From: UBA2336 sp965227265
Lineage (GTDB): Bacteria > Bacteroidota > Bacteroidia > Cytophagales > Cyclobacteriaceae
Assembly: GCA_965227265.1 (NCBI GenBank)
Contig: OZ245738.1
Span: 3,534,001 to 3,598,000, forward strand
Direction of reading: 5' to 3'
Length of the DNA: 64,000 nt
Positions 33,382 to 42,839 of this stretch are shown piece after piece; position 1 is the first letter of the stretch, and each line of letters starts with the position of its first letter. The notes below the pieces were generated by a model. The model was given only the letters and a program-made list of their open reading frames with translations, was not told the DNA's origin and did not search any database. Both the position numbers and the translations under genes were made by a program.

Positions 33382-35391
33382 ATGAAATTCGGTATATCCT
33401 GTCTGGTTGCGGTTTTAAGTATTAACACTGTTGTCGGACAGGATATTTATTTATCTGCCTACAAAAAAATTCCTTCCGGCTCAACAAATGAAGTTGAGCG
33501 AATCTCTTTTTCAGAAGATTCTAAAATAATAGGGACTAGTGATGGTAAAGGCAATGTGGCTTTACTCGAAACGGAAACTTCTAATATTCTTAAAAAGATT
33601 CCTGCTTCCGGAAAAGTCATCTTTCAGGAATTCCTGGATAAAGACAAAAAGTTCATTGTTGTAAAATCAAATGGACAGTTTTCAACCTATCCATTAACAT
33701 CCTTTGAAGAATCTAAAGGTGCGCAAACTTTTCCTTCACCACTTTACGTAACGCTCGATCCCAACCAAAGCTATCTTACGGTTCTTGAAAAGAGCAATCA
33801 GATCGAAATTTTTGATCTTAAGGCAGGAATGACTCAATCCCGCATTCAGGTAGTGGGGGATTTGAAAAACACACTGTTTCTGGGCTTTGATCGCTTCGGA
33901 CAACAGCTTGCTGCAATAAATAATGTCGGTGAAAGTTATAGCTGGGAGTTTATCAACCAGAAATTTTTACGCGAACTCAAATTGCAAAGCGGTGAATATT
34001 CAGGTTCACGTTCCGTTGTTCATTCAGCATCAGCCAGTAAAGGATCTGATAATTTTGTGATTGGTTTACAAGAAGTTTTTATTCCAAAAGGCGGATTGCA
34101 ACAAGGTCGTCAGCCAGAGCGAAGAAATATGCTCATCACATACGATTGGTCAACCGGTCAGGAGAAAAAACGTGTGCCGGTCAGGTATCGCCCCGATGGT
34201 GTTGCAATGGGGCCAACTCCTTCCATACTATTCTATTATAGCAGCGATACCAGGAATATCTTTATCGTAAACCTTGATAAGGGAGAAGTAAACGAAAGTG
34301 TTGCAGTAGATGAACGGCCAAGCTCAATATCTTTGTCGGATGATGGAAGCATGCTTGCCGTAGGTACTGTATCCGGCATGATCTATCTGTATGAAGTTGT
34401 AAGAAATAATCCGGCAGAAATTAAAGTGATCAATCCGCCCATCAACAGAAATTATGGAGAGCAGATAGTAAAAGGTTCAACTGTTGCAGTTGAAGGCAAG
34501 ATTGAAGGATCAGATCGTATGAGCCAGGTTCTGATCAACGATGAAAAAGCACAGTTAAATTCCGATGGAAGTTTCAAAGCCACAATTAATCTGGTTCCGG
34601 GTAAGAACAGGGTACGTATCGCTGCACAAAACACTCAATCGCAAGTTATCAGTAAGGATATTTATTTCAATAGCGAACCGCTTCAGCAAAAAAATTCAAC
34701 GATTGATCCATCCAAACTTTATACGAAGCGAATAGCATTAATTATTGGCAACGCAGACTACAAAGCAACAAGTAAGCTAAAGAACACCCTTAATGATGCT
34801 AAAGCGATGAGCAATACATTGAAGAATCTTGGCTTTGAAGTTACTACAATAGAAAACGGTACGTATGAAACAATTAAAAACGCGATCTACGCGTTCGGTG
34901 ATCGAATTCAGGATGTAGATGTATCACTTTTCTTCTATGCAGGCCATGGAATGGAAGTCGATGGAACAAACTATCTCGTACCGGTTGATGCAGACATTCA
35001 ATCACACCTGGATGTTAAACAGAAATGTATTCCGTTATCCGGAGTTTCAAACACGATGGAGTTTGCCAACGATGAAGGTTTGAATATGATTATTCTCGAT
35101 GCATGCCGGAATAATCCTTTTCCTGCAGGCAAGCGGGGAGGCACTGGCTTGGCACGAATTAATGCACCAAGCGGTACATTGATCGCATATGCAACCGATC
35201 CGGGCTCAGTCGCTTCAGATGGTGACGGAACAAATGGCCTTTATACCGGTGAACTAATTAAGCAATTAAAAGTTTCTCAACGCATTGAAGACATCTTCAT
35301 GCACACACGCAACAACGTTGAACAACTTTCAGACGGCAAACAACGTCCGTGGGAGGAAGCGAGGTTAAAAGGAATTTTTTACCTGAAGTGA
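33382..35391 (+). CDS. Exported caspase (peptidase C14) protein with propeller-like N-terminus
   Basis: A 669-residue protein with a signal peptide ending VVGQ. About residues 25-330 show WD40-like blades (RISFSEDSKIIGTSDGKGNV, SLSDDGSMLAVGTVSGM). A short Ig-like domain (about 350-430) precedes a caspase domain (about 450-669) starting RIALIIGNADY. The dyad is His522 (FFYAGHG) and Cys575 (ILDACRNNPFP). This domain belongs to a different caspase subgroup from the 25.5 kb protein and lacks the EF-hand. It starts four bases after the barrel gene and abuts the stop of the convergent minus-strand gene. A regulated envelope protease is the simplest reading; substrates are unknown. Confidence 0.9.
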   Translation: MKFGISCLVAVLSINTVVGQDIYLSAYKKIPSGSTNEVERISFSEDSKIIGTSDGKGNVALLETETSNILKKIPASGKVIFQEFLDKDKKFIVVKSNGQFSTYPLTSFEESKGAQTFPSPLYVTLDPNQSYLTVLEKSNQIEIFDLKAGMTQSRIQVVGDLKNTLFLGFDRFGQQLAAINNVGESYSWEFINQKFLRELKLQSGEYSGSRSVVHSASASKGSDNFVIGLQEVFIPKGGLQQGRQPERRNMLITYDWSTGQEKKRVPVRYRPDGVAMGPTPSILFYYSSDTRNIFIVNLDKGEVNESVAVDERPSSISLSDDGSMLAVGTVSGMIYLYEVVRNNPAEIKVINPPINRNYGEQIVKGSTVAVEGKIEGSDRMSQVLINDEKAQLNSDGSFKATINLVPGKNRVRIAAQNTQSQVISKDIYFNSEPLQQKNSTIDPSKLYTKRIALIIGNADYKATSKLKNTLNDAKAMSNTLKNLGFEVTTIENGTYETIKNAIYAFGDRIQDVDVSLFFYAGHGMEVDGTNYLVPVDADIQSHLDVKQKCIPLSGVSNTMEFANDEGLNMIILDACRNNPFPAGKRGGTGLARINAPSGTLIAYATDPGSVASDGDGTNGLYTGELIKQLKVSQRIEDIFMHTRNNVEQLSDGKQRPWEEARLKGIFYLK

Positions 35392-35760
35392 TTACTTCAT
35401 TACGAGTTCAATCAACTCTTTCTGTACGTTCCAGTCTTTAGCAAGTTTCAGCATCGCGGTAGCTTCCATCTCGGTAACATAACCCTTCAGGTTGTTGGCT
35501 TGCCAAACCATGTTGATTAATTCAGTACGCTTGTCTTTAGGATAATCAGCAATAATATCATTGAGATATTCACGCGCGCGCTCAAAAGAAGTAATGTAAT
35601 CTTCTTCAATAAATTTTAATGCCCATTTGTATTCTGTGTGAGCGTCTAACGTATCTGCAGTTTTTTCGAGATCAATCCGCTCCGCTTCATCCAGTCCGTG
35701 ATAATAGAAAATCACTGACTTGAGCAACATGTAAACTTTCTTTTCTTCTGGTGATCTCAT
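35392..35760 (-). CDS. Small helical protein, TerB-like
   Basis: A 122-residue all-helical cytosolic protein. The C-terminal half (DKRTELINMVWQANNLKG, then EMEATAMLKLAKDWNV) matches the TerB-like pattern of hydrophobic helices around an acidic turn, but key acidic residues are few. It lies 18 bases after the cyclase gene and is likely the last gene of the hemW-cyclase operon. Its stop codon directly abuts that of the convergent caspase gene. The family assignment is tentative. Confidence 0.6.
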   Translation of the reverse strand: MRSPEEKKVYMLLKSVIFYYHGLDEAERIDLEKTADTLDAHTEYKWALKFIEEDYITSFERAREYLNDIIADYPKDKRTELINMVWQANNLKGYVTEMEATAMLKLAKDWNVQKELIELVMK

Positions 35761-35778
35761 GGGTTCCGGGCATGAAAA

Positions 35779-36537
35779 TTACGAAACTTCCGTGAGGTTG
35801 TATAGAACAGGTTTACTCGGACTGGCATCCATCTCCAGGCTGGTAATCTGTAAATTCAGCAAGTAGAGCCCGTCAGCAATCTGATCATTCACATAAACCA
35901 GTTCGGTAATCGTGCAGTTTTTCCGGATGCGTTCTGGGAATTGCCAGAACGCTTTATGTGCTAACAGCTTACCGCCATCCGATTCGCGATCTACGCTGGG
36001 CAAATCAATCAGTAAATGCTTAACACCAAGTTCAACCAGATAGGTTATGGCTTCATGATCAATATAGGGGGGATTTGTACCAGAGTATTGCGCAGTCTTC
36101 TTTGATTCAGAATTTGGAAGCGTTCGGATGATAATGGCCTCAACGGATTTATTCCTGATTTTTTCAACCAACGCAATCCGTTTAACAACGAAATCTCCGG
36201 AAGAAGTTTGTTCAGGCGTTACAGTAATCACTTCTGCCATGAAGTGGAATTCAGTAAGACACTTATTCAGTGTTACATTGTCTGCTGAAATATGCCCGTA
36301 GCATTCCGTATGCGTTCCATTACCATGAGGTGTTATCGTAAGCTTTTGGTAATTAACACTACCGCCTTCTTTTACACTCCCAACAAAGTCACCCGAGCGA
36401 ATTGTTTCCATTGTAACAGGCTCAGCCCAATAACAATTAGGATTTTCATTTCCATCTTTTAGTGGCAACGAAATATCAAGCGGCTTTTCAAGATCAGCTT
36501 GATAGTTCCGGTTATTGAAAGATAACTGTATGATCAT
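35779..36537 (-). CDS. Cyclase-family (kynurenine formamidase-like) hydrolase
   Basis: A 252-residue metal hydrolase of the cyclase/KynB fold. The metal-binding segment reads HGNGTHTECYGH, against the usual HxGTHxDxPxH: the GTH core and last His are kept, the Asp is Glu, the Pro is Tyr, and the first His is one residue further away. The later PSVDRESDGG and HKAFW elements fit the family. It overlaps hemW by four bases (ATGA), so it is translationally coupled. The altered motif makes the substrate uncertain; amide or ester hydrolysis is the default inference. Confidence 0.8.
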   Translation of the reverse strand: MIIQLSFNNRNYQADLEKPLDISLPLKDGNENPNCYWAEPVTMETIRSGDFVGSVKEGGSVNYQKLTITPHGNGTHTECYGHISADNVTLNKCLTEFHFMAEVITVTPEQTSSGDFVVKRIALVEKIRNKSVEAIIIRTLPNSESKKTAQYSGTNPPYIDHEAITYLVELGVKHLLIDLPSVDRESDGGKLLAHKAFWQFPERIRKNCTITELVYVNDQIADGLYLLNLQITSLEMDASPSKPVLYNLTEVS

Positions 36538-37661
36538 GCTATAAAAAGATCCGAGGAAATTTTATCGGCCAATAATTTGCCTGTATTCGTAAGCTTGAGA
36601 ATATTATTTTCAAGTGTAATAAGCTGTTTGCTGAATAGTTGTGAAATATAGTTTTGATTTTCGGAAATCAGATCATATTCATGCAGGCGTTTTAAAGCGT
36701 CAAGATCTGTTCCCCATGAAGTACGCAGTGAAGTAAGAATATATTCGTTGATTTTGTTTTCACGCGAAAGAATTTCTTTTTCAAACGGTATGATCCCGGC
36801 TTGAAGACCTTTTAGGTATGCTTGATTATTAGAAATACTATACTGCCTGCTTTCTCCATTAAAGGAATGTGCACTTGGCCCAACACCTAAATATTTCACA
36901 CCGCGCCAGTAATTACTATTATGATTCGAATATAAACCCGGCTTTGCAAAGTTGGAGATTTCGTAATGCTCATAACCTACTTGGGTAAGTTTGTCCATTA
37001 GGATTTCCAAGTGACGGGCCGATACTTCATCCGGTTCAGGTTTTAATTTTCCGGTGATGGCCCATTTACCAAAAGCAGTTTTCTCTTCGATAGTAAGTGA
37101 GTAGCATGATAGATGTTCGGGATTTAATTTGATCGCTTGATCAATGTCACGCTTCCAGTCATCATCGGTTTCACTCGGAAGCGCATACATCAAATCAATG
37201 CTGATATTATTGAAGCCGGCCACGCGCGCATCATAAAAACTTTTAACAGCAAATTCTTCATCATGAATTCGATTCAGAAATTTTAAACGCGCTGTATTAA
37301 AAGTTTGTATGCCAATGCTTAAGCGATTAATGCCTGCTTCCTTAAGATCCTTTAATTTCAATGTTGAAAGATCATCCGGATTTGCTTCGAGCGTTATCTC
37401 TGCAGTAGAAGAGATGTTGTGAATTGATCGAATAGTGTTCAGGATTGAATTAATCTCATCCCCGGTAAGGAGCGAAGGTGTTCCACCACCAAAGTATATC
37501 GTTTCAATTATCTCTTGTTGTAAATAATCTTTTTGCAGAATTAATTCTTTCGAAATCGCAGCTAGCATTTCACCCTTAGTATGCTGATTAACCGAAAAAT
37601 GGAAGTCACAGTAGTGACAAGCTTGTCTGCAAAATGGAATATGGATGTAGATGCCGGCCAT
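36534..37661 (-). CDS. hemW: HemW-type radical SAM protein (heme chaperone-like)
   Basis: A 375-residue radical SAM protein. The 4Fe-4S site CRQACHYC (Cys11, Cys15, Cys18) follows IYIHIPF, and YFGGGTPSLL and EANPDD are present. HemW differs from the oxygen-independent coproporphyrinogen oxidase HemN by the missing fourth Cys of the CxxxCxxCxC pattern (here Phe20 after CDF), so heme chaperone function is more likely than HemN activity. It leads an operon with the cyclase and TerB-like genes and is divergent from DUF4271-hemD. Confidence 0.92.
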   Translation of the reverse strand: MAGIYIHIPFCRQACHYCDFHFSVNQHTKGEMLAAISKELILQKDYLQQEIIETIYFGGGTPSLLTGDEINSILNTIRSIHNISSTAEITLEANPDDLSTLKLKDLKEAGINRLSIGIQTFNTARLKFLNRIHDEEFAVKSFYDARVAGFNNISIDLMYALPSETDDDWKRDIDQAIKLNPEHLSCYSLTIEEKTAFGKWAITGKLKPEPDEVSARHLEILMDKLTQVGYEHYEISNFAKPGLYSNHNSNYWRGVKYLGVGPSAHSFNGESRQYSISNNQAYLKGLQAGIIPFEKEILSRENKINEYILTSLRTSWGTDLDALKRLHEYDLISENQNYISQLFSKQLITLENNILKLTNTGKLLADKISSDLFIA

Positions 37662-37702
37662 TAAAAGTGTTTCAAAAATACGGTTTTGTTAGCCGATCCT
37701 GA

Positions 37703-37710
37703 TAATTTTG
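37703..37710 (+). promoter_or_regulatory. Candidate -7 element for DUF4271-hemD
   Basis: TAATTTTG is an exact match to TAnnTTTG and ends seven bases before the ATG at 37718, predicting a leader of only a few bases. TTTTG at 37684-37688 is a possible -33 box, with a short spacer. Confidence 0.5.
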
Positions 37711-37717
37711 CTGGAAT

Positions 37718-38809
37718 ATGAGGATTGTTCTGCTTTTCACCTTTTTGATTTTTACCCAAGCTGTAAACGCACAAGTTGTTATCAAAAAGGATCTACAGGC
37801 GGAGTGGCTGATCAGCGACAGTTCGGGCTATCGAAAATTTAACAGTGAACAATCCGTAAAAACAACTTATATAAAATTGCCTGTCAAGCAATACAGCACC
37901 GACTATTTTTCACTACGCGCTTCACATCCGGTTTCGATTTTATTAAACGACATGTTAATAACCGATCGGGTTAACGATGTTAAACTTTCTGTCGATAGCT
38001 TATCGAAGCAATATCAAACTACAGAGCTTTTTATAGCCATACACAGTGAACATATCATCACAACTGAAAATCTGACTACGCAGATAGTCTCACCCGTTTT
38101 ATATCAAACTCGCGCTGCGGATGAGTTATACCTGAAAACAAAAACCATTTTCAGAGATTATGCTATTACAGCCGTGCTGACCCTGATTATTTTTCTCGTC
38201 AGTATCATTCGTCTTAACCCCGGCCTTTCATCCGATTACTTTTCAATTCGCAAAATATTTTCTAGACGTGAAAGTGAAGATGATCATTATTATTATCGAG
38301 TTACCAGTGCTACCATATTGTTTTATGTTTTCACAAGTATGCTTTTAGGTCTTTACCTAGTGATTGTTTCTCGCTTCACAGATGTAAAACTTGGACTAGA
38401 CGAGTTGACTACATCCTCTTATTGGACATTGATTTTTACCTGGCTGAAAGTAAGCGCCTATGTTTTAATGTTTTTGTTTATCAAGATAACTATCATCTAT
38501 GTGGTAAGCCTCTTGTTCGGAATTCAGGAGATAGCCGGATATCATTTTTTCAATTTTGTTCGCATTTTACTCGTATCCATCGGGCTCTTTACGTTGGTGT
38601 TATTGTTTTATTTTATTTTGCACGGGCAAGGTCAGTCGTTCTATAATTTTCTATTTGCCACTATCCCGTGGATCTTAGGAGTATGGATCGTACTCGGCTT
38701 TTTCAAGCTTGCCTCACGGGTAAGTCACTCCCCGTTTCATTTATTTTCGTACATTTGTGCCACCGAATTAATACCCTTCTTTTTAATTATTGAGGTCCTG
38801 AATAAGTAG
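37718..38809 (+). CDS. DUF4271-type membrane protein
   Basis: A 363-residue protein with a signal peptide (ending VNAQ), a periplasmic region to about residue 140, and about six to seven membrane helices thereafter (RDYAITAVLTLIIFLVSII is the first). This layout and its place directly before hemD are typical of DUF4271 proteins of Bacteroidota. No function has been established as far as I know; the synteny suggests a link to tetrapyrrole metabolism or simply a shared promoter. The stop lies 21 bases before the chosen hemD start. Confidence 0.8.
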   Translation: MRIVLLFTFLIFTQAVNAQVVIKKDLQAEWLISDSSGYRKFNSEQSVKTTYIKLPVKQYSTDYFSLRASHPVSILLNDMLITDRVNDVKLSVDSLSKQYQTTELFIAIHSEHIITTENLTTQIVSPVLYQTRAADELYLKTKTIFRDYAITAVLTLIIFLVSIIRLNPGLSSDYFSIRKIFSRRESEDDHYYYRVTSATILFYVFTSMLLGLYLVIVSRFTDVKLGLDELTTSSYWTLIFTWLKVSAYVLMFLFIKITIIYVVSLLFGIQEIAGYHFFNFVRILLVSIGLFTLVLLFYFILHGQGQSFYNFLFATIPWILGVWIVLGFFKLASRVSHSPFHLFSYICATELIPFFLIIEVLNK

Positions 38810-38830
38810 GTGAATTTGTTACGCGTTGAT

Positions 38831-39607
38831 ATGAGTGAAAAAGTGAATGACAGGATGCGGAAAGTGAAAAGCATTCTGGTTACGCAAGAGCCTCCCACCG
38901 ATCAAAACTCTCCATATTTAAAACTGGCTGAAAAATTTAATCTCAAGATTGATTTTCGTCCGTTTATAGAAGTTCAGCCTGTACCACTCAAAGAATTCAG
39001 AAAACAAAAAATCGAAATTCTGAATTATACAGCTGTCATCTTCACCAGCCGTCATGCAGTAGATCATTTTTTTCACATTGGTCGTGAATTAAAAATTGAA
39101 ATGCCTGCAGACATGAAATATTTCTGCATCTCCGAACAGACTTCTAACTATCTTCAGAAATACATTGTCATCCGGAAACGTAAAATCTTTACTGGGATGA
39201 AATCGACTCAGGATTTAGTAGAGATTCTGAAAAAACATAAAAACGAGAAGTATCTTTTCCCGTGCTCGGATATCCGCAAGAATGATATCCCTGATTTTTT
39301 AAGAGAGAATGGGTTCGATTTTTCGGAAGCCATTATGTATCACACAGTAGCCAGCAACCTGTCTGACCTCGAGAATGTGTTTTATGATGTGCTTGCGTTC
39401 TTCAGTCCCTCAGGCATTAATTCACTCCAGGTAAATTTTCCTGATTTTAAGCAGAATAACACGCGCATTGCAGCGTTCGGTCCTACAACGGCCAAAGCTG
39501 TACGAGATGCCGGACTGCTGCTGGATATAGAAGCTCCTTTACCCAATGCCCCGTCAATGACGGGAGCGTTAGAGCTCTACATCAAGAAGGCTAACGGTAT
39601 TAAATAA
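38831..39607 (+). CDS. hemD: Uroporphyrinogen-III synthase
   Basis: A 258-residue enzyme that closes and inverts hydroxymethylbilane to uroporphyrinogen III in heme synthesis. The family is poorly conserved, but KSILVTQEPP, FRPFIEVQPV, YTAVIFTSRHAVDHFF, DVLAFFSPSGINSL and AAFGPTTAKAVRDAG follow the two-domain HemD pattern. I prefer ATG 38831 over the GTG at 38810, which follows the DUF4271 stop directly, because the residues between are not conserved-looking. The true start could be either. Confidence 0.9.
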   Translation: MSEKVNDRMRKVKSILVTQEPPTDQNSPYLKLAEKFNLKIDFRPFIEVQPVPLKEFRKQKIEILNYTAVIFTSRHAVDHFFHIGRELKIEMPADMKYFCISEQTSNYLQKYIVIRKRKIFTGMKSTQDLVEILKKHKNEKYLFPCSDIRKNDIPDFLRENGFDFSEAIMYHTVASNLSDLENVFYDVLAFFSPSGINSLQVNFPDFKQNNTRIAAFGPTTAKAVRDAGLLLDIEAPLPNAPSMTGALELYIKKANGIK

Positions 39608-39721
39608 CTCCTTCATCCATTGGATTTTACAAAGTGTCATATTTTATTACACTTTAATTACACGGCCGTTGAAAGTGTCGCAAAAAAGAACTTACTTTAA
39701 ATCCTCCTTTTGGTGTTTTTA

Positions 39722-40681
39722 ATGTCGAGACAAGGTTTTTATATCATTTTTTGCCTTTTGTTGCTGACGAGTGCTGGTAAGCTCTTTGCCCAGCAGGACG
39801 CGCAGTTCTCGCAATACATGTTTAACAGCATTTATATTACGCCTGCAGCAGCCGGAGGAGACGGAGTAACCCGGTTTTCAGCCTTGCACCGAAGCCAATG
39901 GATAGGCTATCAATCAAGTGCTGGTGAAAGAGGTGCCCCAACATCACAATTACTTTCTTTTACTACCCCAATCCATAAAATTCATAGCGGTTTCGGATCC
40001 TACGTTCTACACGATCAGATCGGTAATCTGAACAACATTGAAATCCAGGCTATGTATGCTTACCACCTAGGTATCGGTGAAAGCAAACTAAGCTTCGCAA
40101 TAAAAGCGGGTGCCGTAGCACAAACTGTTGACGGTGGTGAATATCGCCTCATTCAGGAACCCGATGATCTTGTCATTGAAGGAAAAGAAACCCAGGTCCG
40201 CCCGGATGTTGGCTTGGGCCTTATGTATCGCAACGAAAAATTTTATGCCGGACTTGGCGTGAACCATTTGACCAATGCAACCTTTGACTTCGGAAAAAAC
40301 GGTTCCCGTAATGCGCTTGAAAGACATATGAACTTTACTGCTGGCTATTACTACGATGTGAATTTCGACCTTCAAATAATGCCAACTGTCCTTGTAAAAA
40401 CTGATTTTAACGAATATTCCTTCGATCTCGGTGCAGTAGCAACTTATCGTAATACGATGTGGGGCGGCTTGTCGTTCAGACAATCAGAAGCATTGAACGT
40501 GATTCTCGGATATGCCCTTTTAAAGGATAAATCATTGAAATTAGGGTATTCAATAGATATTGTTTTAGTTGATAAGCAAGCAAAGAGTGGCAGCTCCCAC
40601 GAATTGATGTTAACTTACGACTTGCCTATAAGCCCGGGTAGCGGTAAAAAGATCGTCCGAACCCCCCGTTACAGGCATTAA
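39722..40681 (+). CDS. porP: PorP/SprF family type IX secretion membrane protein
   Basis: A 319-residue outer-membrane protein with a signal peptide ending LFAQ, followed by QQDAQFSQYMFNSIYITPAAAG, the hallmark start of PorP/SprF proteins, and a barrel of about 14 strands (WGGLSFRQSEALNVILGYAL). PorP/SprF proteins work with the GldK-N ring in type IX secretion or in anchoring of secreted adhesins. It lies immediately upstream of gldK as in the classical porPKLMN order. The ATG at 39722 gives a proper signal peptide; an upstream TTG at 39710 is not needed. Confidence 0.93.
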   Translation: MSRQGFYIIFCLLLLTSAGKLFAQQDAQFSQYMFNSIYITPAAAGGDGVTRFSALHRSQWIGYQSSAGERGAPTSQLLSFTTPIHKIHSGFGSYVLHDQIGNLNNIEIQAMYAYHLGIGESKLSFAIKAGAVAQTVDGGEYRLIQEPDDLVIEGKETQVRPDVGLGLMYRNEKFYAGLGVNHLTNATFDFGKNGSRNALERHMNFTAGYYYDVNFDLQIMPTVLVKTDFNEYSFDLGAVATYRNTMWGGLSFRQSEALNVILGYALLKDKSLKLGYSIDIVLVDKQAKSGSSHELMLTYDLPISPGSGKKIVRTPRYRH

Positions 40682-40811
40682 GCGATAAATAATTTGGGTA
40701 TTTTTAAGATTTTGTAGAATTTGGTAGGCGATTTTTAATGATTTGAAGTTTAGGCGACCCCTATCTTCCCCCAATTAGTGACTATACATACTGGAAATTG
40801 AACTATAGAAT

Positions 40812-41897
40812 ATGAACAGATCGGTTGCTTCAAAATGTCTTCTCATCCTTGCCGGAGTTGCTGCAAGCGCGTGTGGTTTATTAGGCCTCGGTGGCAATAA
40901 AAACGATTCGCAAGGAGAGTTGGTTGGTGTACCGGGCCGTGAGGGTTGGGTGCTTACTGTGCCGTATGGTATGGTTCCAATTCCTGCAGGAACGTTTCAC
41001 ATGGGTCAGGCCGATGAGGATCCTGCCTCAACGCAAATCAACTACAACAAGCAGGTAACGATTGGTTCATTCTTCATGGACGACACTGAAATCACTAACA
41101 ACGAGTATCGTCAGTTCACCAACTTCTACCTGATTGAAGCTGGAAACATTGAAGGGTTCGAAACGATTGATGCTGAAACATTCCGTCAGAAATACTATCC
41201 TGATACAACTTCATGGGTAAAAGATTTCGCCCATCACATGGGCGATCCTATTCAGGATTACTACTACTGGCATCCAGGCTACGATGACTATCCGGTTGTA
41301 GGTGTGAACTGGGATGCTGCTACATACTTCTCAAGCTGGAGAACAGCTTTCTTAAACGATTACAGAAAAAGCGTAGGTGATTTCCCAATGCCAAACTTCC
41401 GCCTGCCTTCAGAAGCTGAGTGGGAATATGCAGCCCGCGGTGGTCGTGACCTCGCTAAGTATCCTTGGGGTAACCCGTACATCCGTAACGCGAAAGGCTG
41501 TATGCTCGCAAACTTTAAACCAGGCCGTGGTAACTTCTATGACGATGGTTATAGCTACACCGCTCCGGTATCTGAATACTTCCCGAACGACTGGGGATTG
41601 TTCGACATGTCAGGTAACGTTTCGGAATGGTGCCTGGATGACTTTAACGTAGCGTCTGTTCCAACCGTTTGGGATTTGAACCCACAGTACATCGATCCAA
41701 GAACAAATCCTGAAAGCCCTAAATACAATGAACGTATTGCTCCTAAGAAAGTGATTCGTGGAGGCTCATGGAAAGATGTTGCTTACTACCTGGAAACGGG
41801 TACAAGAACATACGAATTCAAAGATTCAACCCGCGCTTACATAGGCTTCCGTTGTGCGATGACGCACCTTGGCCGCTCATCCGGACGTGAATTTTAA
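40812..41897 (+). CDS. gldK: Type IX secretion/gliding lipoprotein GldK (PorK)
   Basis: A 361-residue lipoprotein (lipobox ASAC, Cys21) with an FGE-sulfatase/formylglycine-generating-like domain: VPIPAGTFHMGQ, DTEITNNEYRQF, FRLPSEAEWEYAARGG, MSGNVSEWCLDDF and VIRGGSW. Despite that fold, GldK is structural: with GldN it forms the outer-membrane-associated ring of the type IX system. The 130-base gap upstream contains a repeated TAGGCGA segment and may hold the promoter. gldL follows after 66 bases. Confidence 0.95.
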   Translation: MNRSVASKCLLILAGVAASACGLLGLGGNKNDSQGELVGVPGREGWVLTVPYGMVPIPAGTFHMGQADEDPASTQINYNKQVTIGSFFMDDTEITNNEYRQFTNFYLIEAGNIEGFETIDAETFRQKYYPDTTSWVKDFAHHMGDPIQDYYYWHPGYDDYPVVGVNWDAATYFSSWRTAFLNDYRKSVGDFPMPNFRLPSEAEWEYAARGGRDLAKYPWGNPYIRNAKGCMLANFKPGRGNFYDDGYSYTAPVSEYFPNDWGLFDMSGNVSEWCLDDFNVASVPTVWDLNPQYIDPRTNPESPKYNERIAPKKVIRGGSWKDVAYYLETGTRTYEFKDSTRAYIGFRCAMTHLGRSSGREF

Positions 41898-41963
41898 TAA
41901 TTAAGAAACCCTGTTTATCTTTAAAATAACTTAACTGAACCGAAAACTTAAACCAATACTACA

Positions 41964-42791
41964 ATGAGCAAGAAAAAAGGCGGATTTGTTGAACTCTTAT
42001 TTAAAACCATCATGCCGAAGGTATATGGTATAGGAGCAGCAGTTGTAATTGTCGGAGCCTTATTTAAAATTCTTCACCTTCCTGGTGCTGATGAAATGTT
42101 GATGATAGGTCTCCTTACAGAAGCCGCTATCTTCTTTTTGAGTGCGTTCGAACCACCACATCCAGAAACGGATTGGTCAAAAGTATATCCTGAGCTTGCT
42201 GAAGATTTCGAAGGTCCAGTAAATGCTCCAACCGTGAGAAAAATCGGTGCCACTACTGATTCTCCATTGTTGAAAGTTGATGAAATGCTGAAGAATGCTA
42301 AAGTTGATCAGAACTTGCTCGACAACCTTGGCAAAGGCTTGAACAATCTTGCTACATCAGCTTCACAGATGAACAATCTTTCAAACGCTGCAGTTGCAAC
42401 GAACGAATATGCGAACAACGTGAAGACAGCTTCTAAAGCGTTGTCTGACATGAATGTGTCTTACAAAACAGCAATTGATGCCGTTGGTTCAATGGCGAAT
42501 GCATCAAAAGATGCTGGTGAGTACCACTCACAAGTTCAGAAAGTAACGAAGAATCTTGCTGCCTTGAATTCAGTTTATGAAATGGAATTGAAGGATGCAG
42601 ATTCTCATGTGAAAAACATGAACAAGTTTTACGAAAGCCTGACCGGTGCTATGCAAGGTCTGTCTAAAGTAGGCGACAACACTGCTAAGTTCACAAGCGA
42701 ACTTGGTAAGCTTTCTGACAACCTGACGCAGCTGAACAATGTGTATGGAAACATGCTCACAGCGATGAAAGGTAGCGGATCAGCAAAATAA
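41964..42791 (+). CDS. gldL: Type IX secretion motor subunit GldL (PorL)
   Basis: A 275-residue inner-membrane protein with two N-terminal helices (about residues 12-34 and 42-60) including ILHLPGADEMLMIGLLTEA, then a long cytoplasmic helical region (SDMNVSYKTAIDAVGSMAN, YGNMLTAMKG). GldL and GldM form the proton-driven motor of type IX secretion and gliding. A Glu in the membrane region (LTEAAIFFLSAFEPPHPETDW) is in the conserved position. It sits between gldK and gldM as expected. Confidence 0.95.
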   Translation: MSKKKGGFVELLFKTIMPKVYGIGAAVVIVGALFKILHLPGADEMLMIGLLTEAAIFFLSAFEPPHPETDWSKVYPELAEDFEGPVNAPTVRKIGATTDSPLLKVDEMLKNAKVDQNLLDNLGKGLNNLATSASQMNNLSNAAVATNEYANNVKTASKALSDMNVSYKTAIDAVGSMANASKDAGEYHSQVQKVTKNLAALNSVYEMELKDADSHVKNMNKFYESLTGAMQGLSKVGDNTAKFTSELGKLSDNLTQLNNVYGNMLTAMKGSGSAK

Positions 42792-42839
42792 TTTGAGTAA
42801 GAAATTTAGTTTATAACATAACTATAAACCAACACAAAC

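Noticed and set aside
25459..35391. Caspases as part of an anti-phage system
   Set aside because: Both caspases have signal peptides and no gasdermin, cyclic-nucleotide synthase, TIR or other known defence partner nearby.
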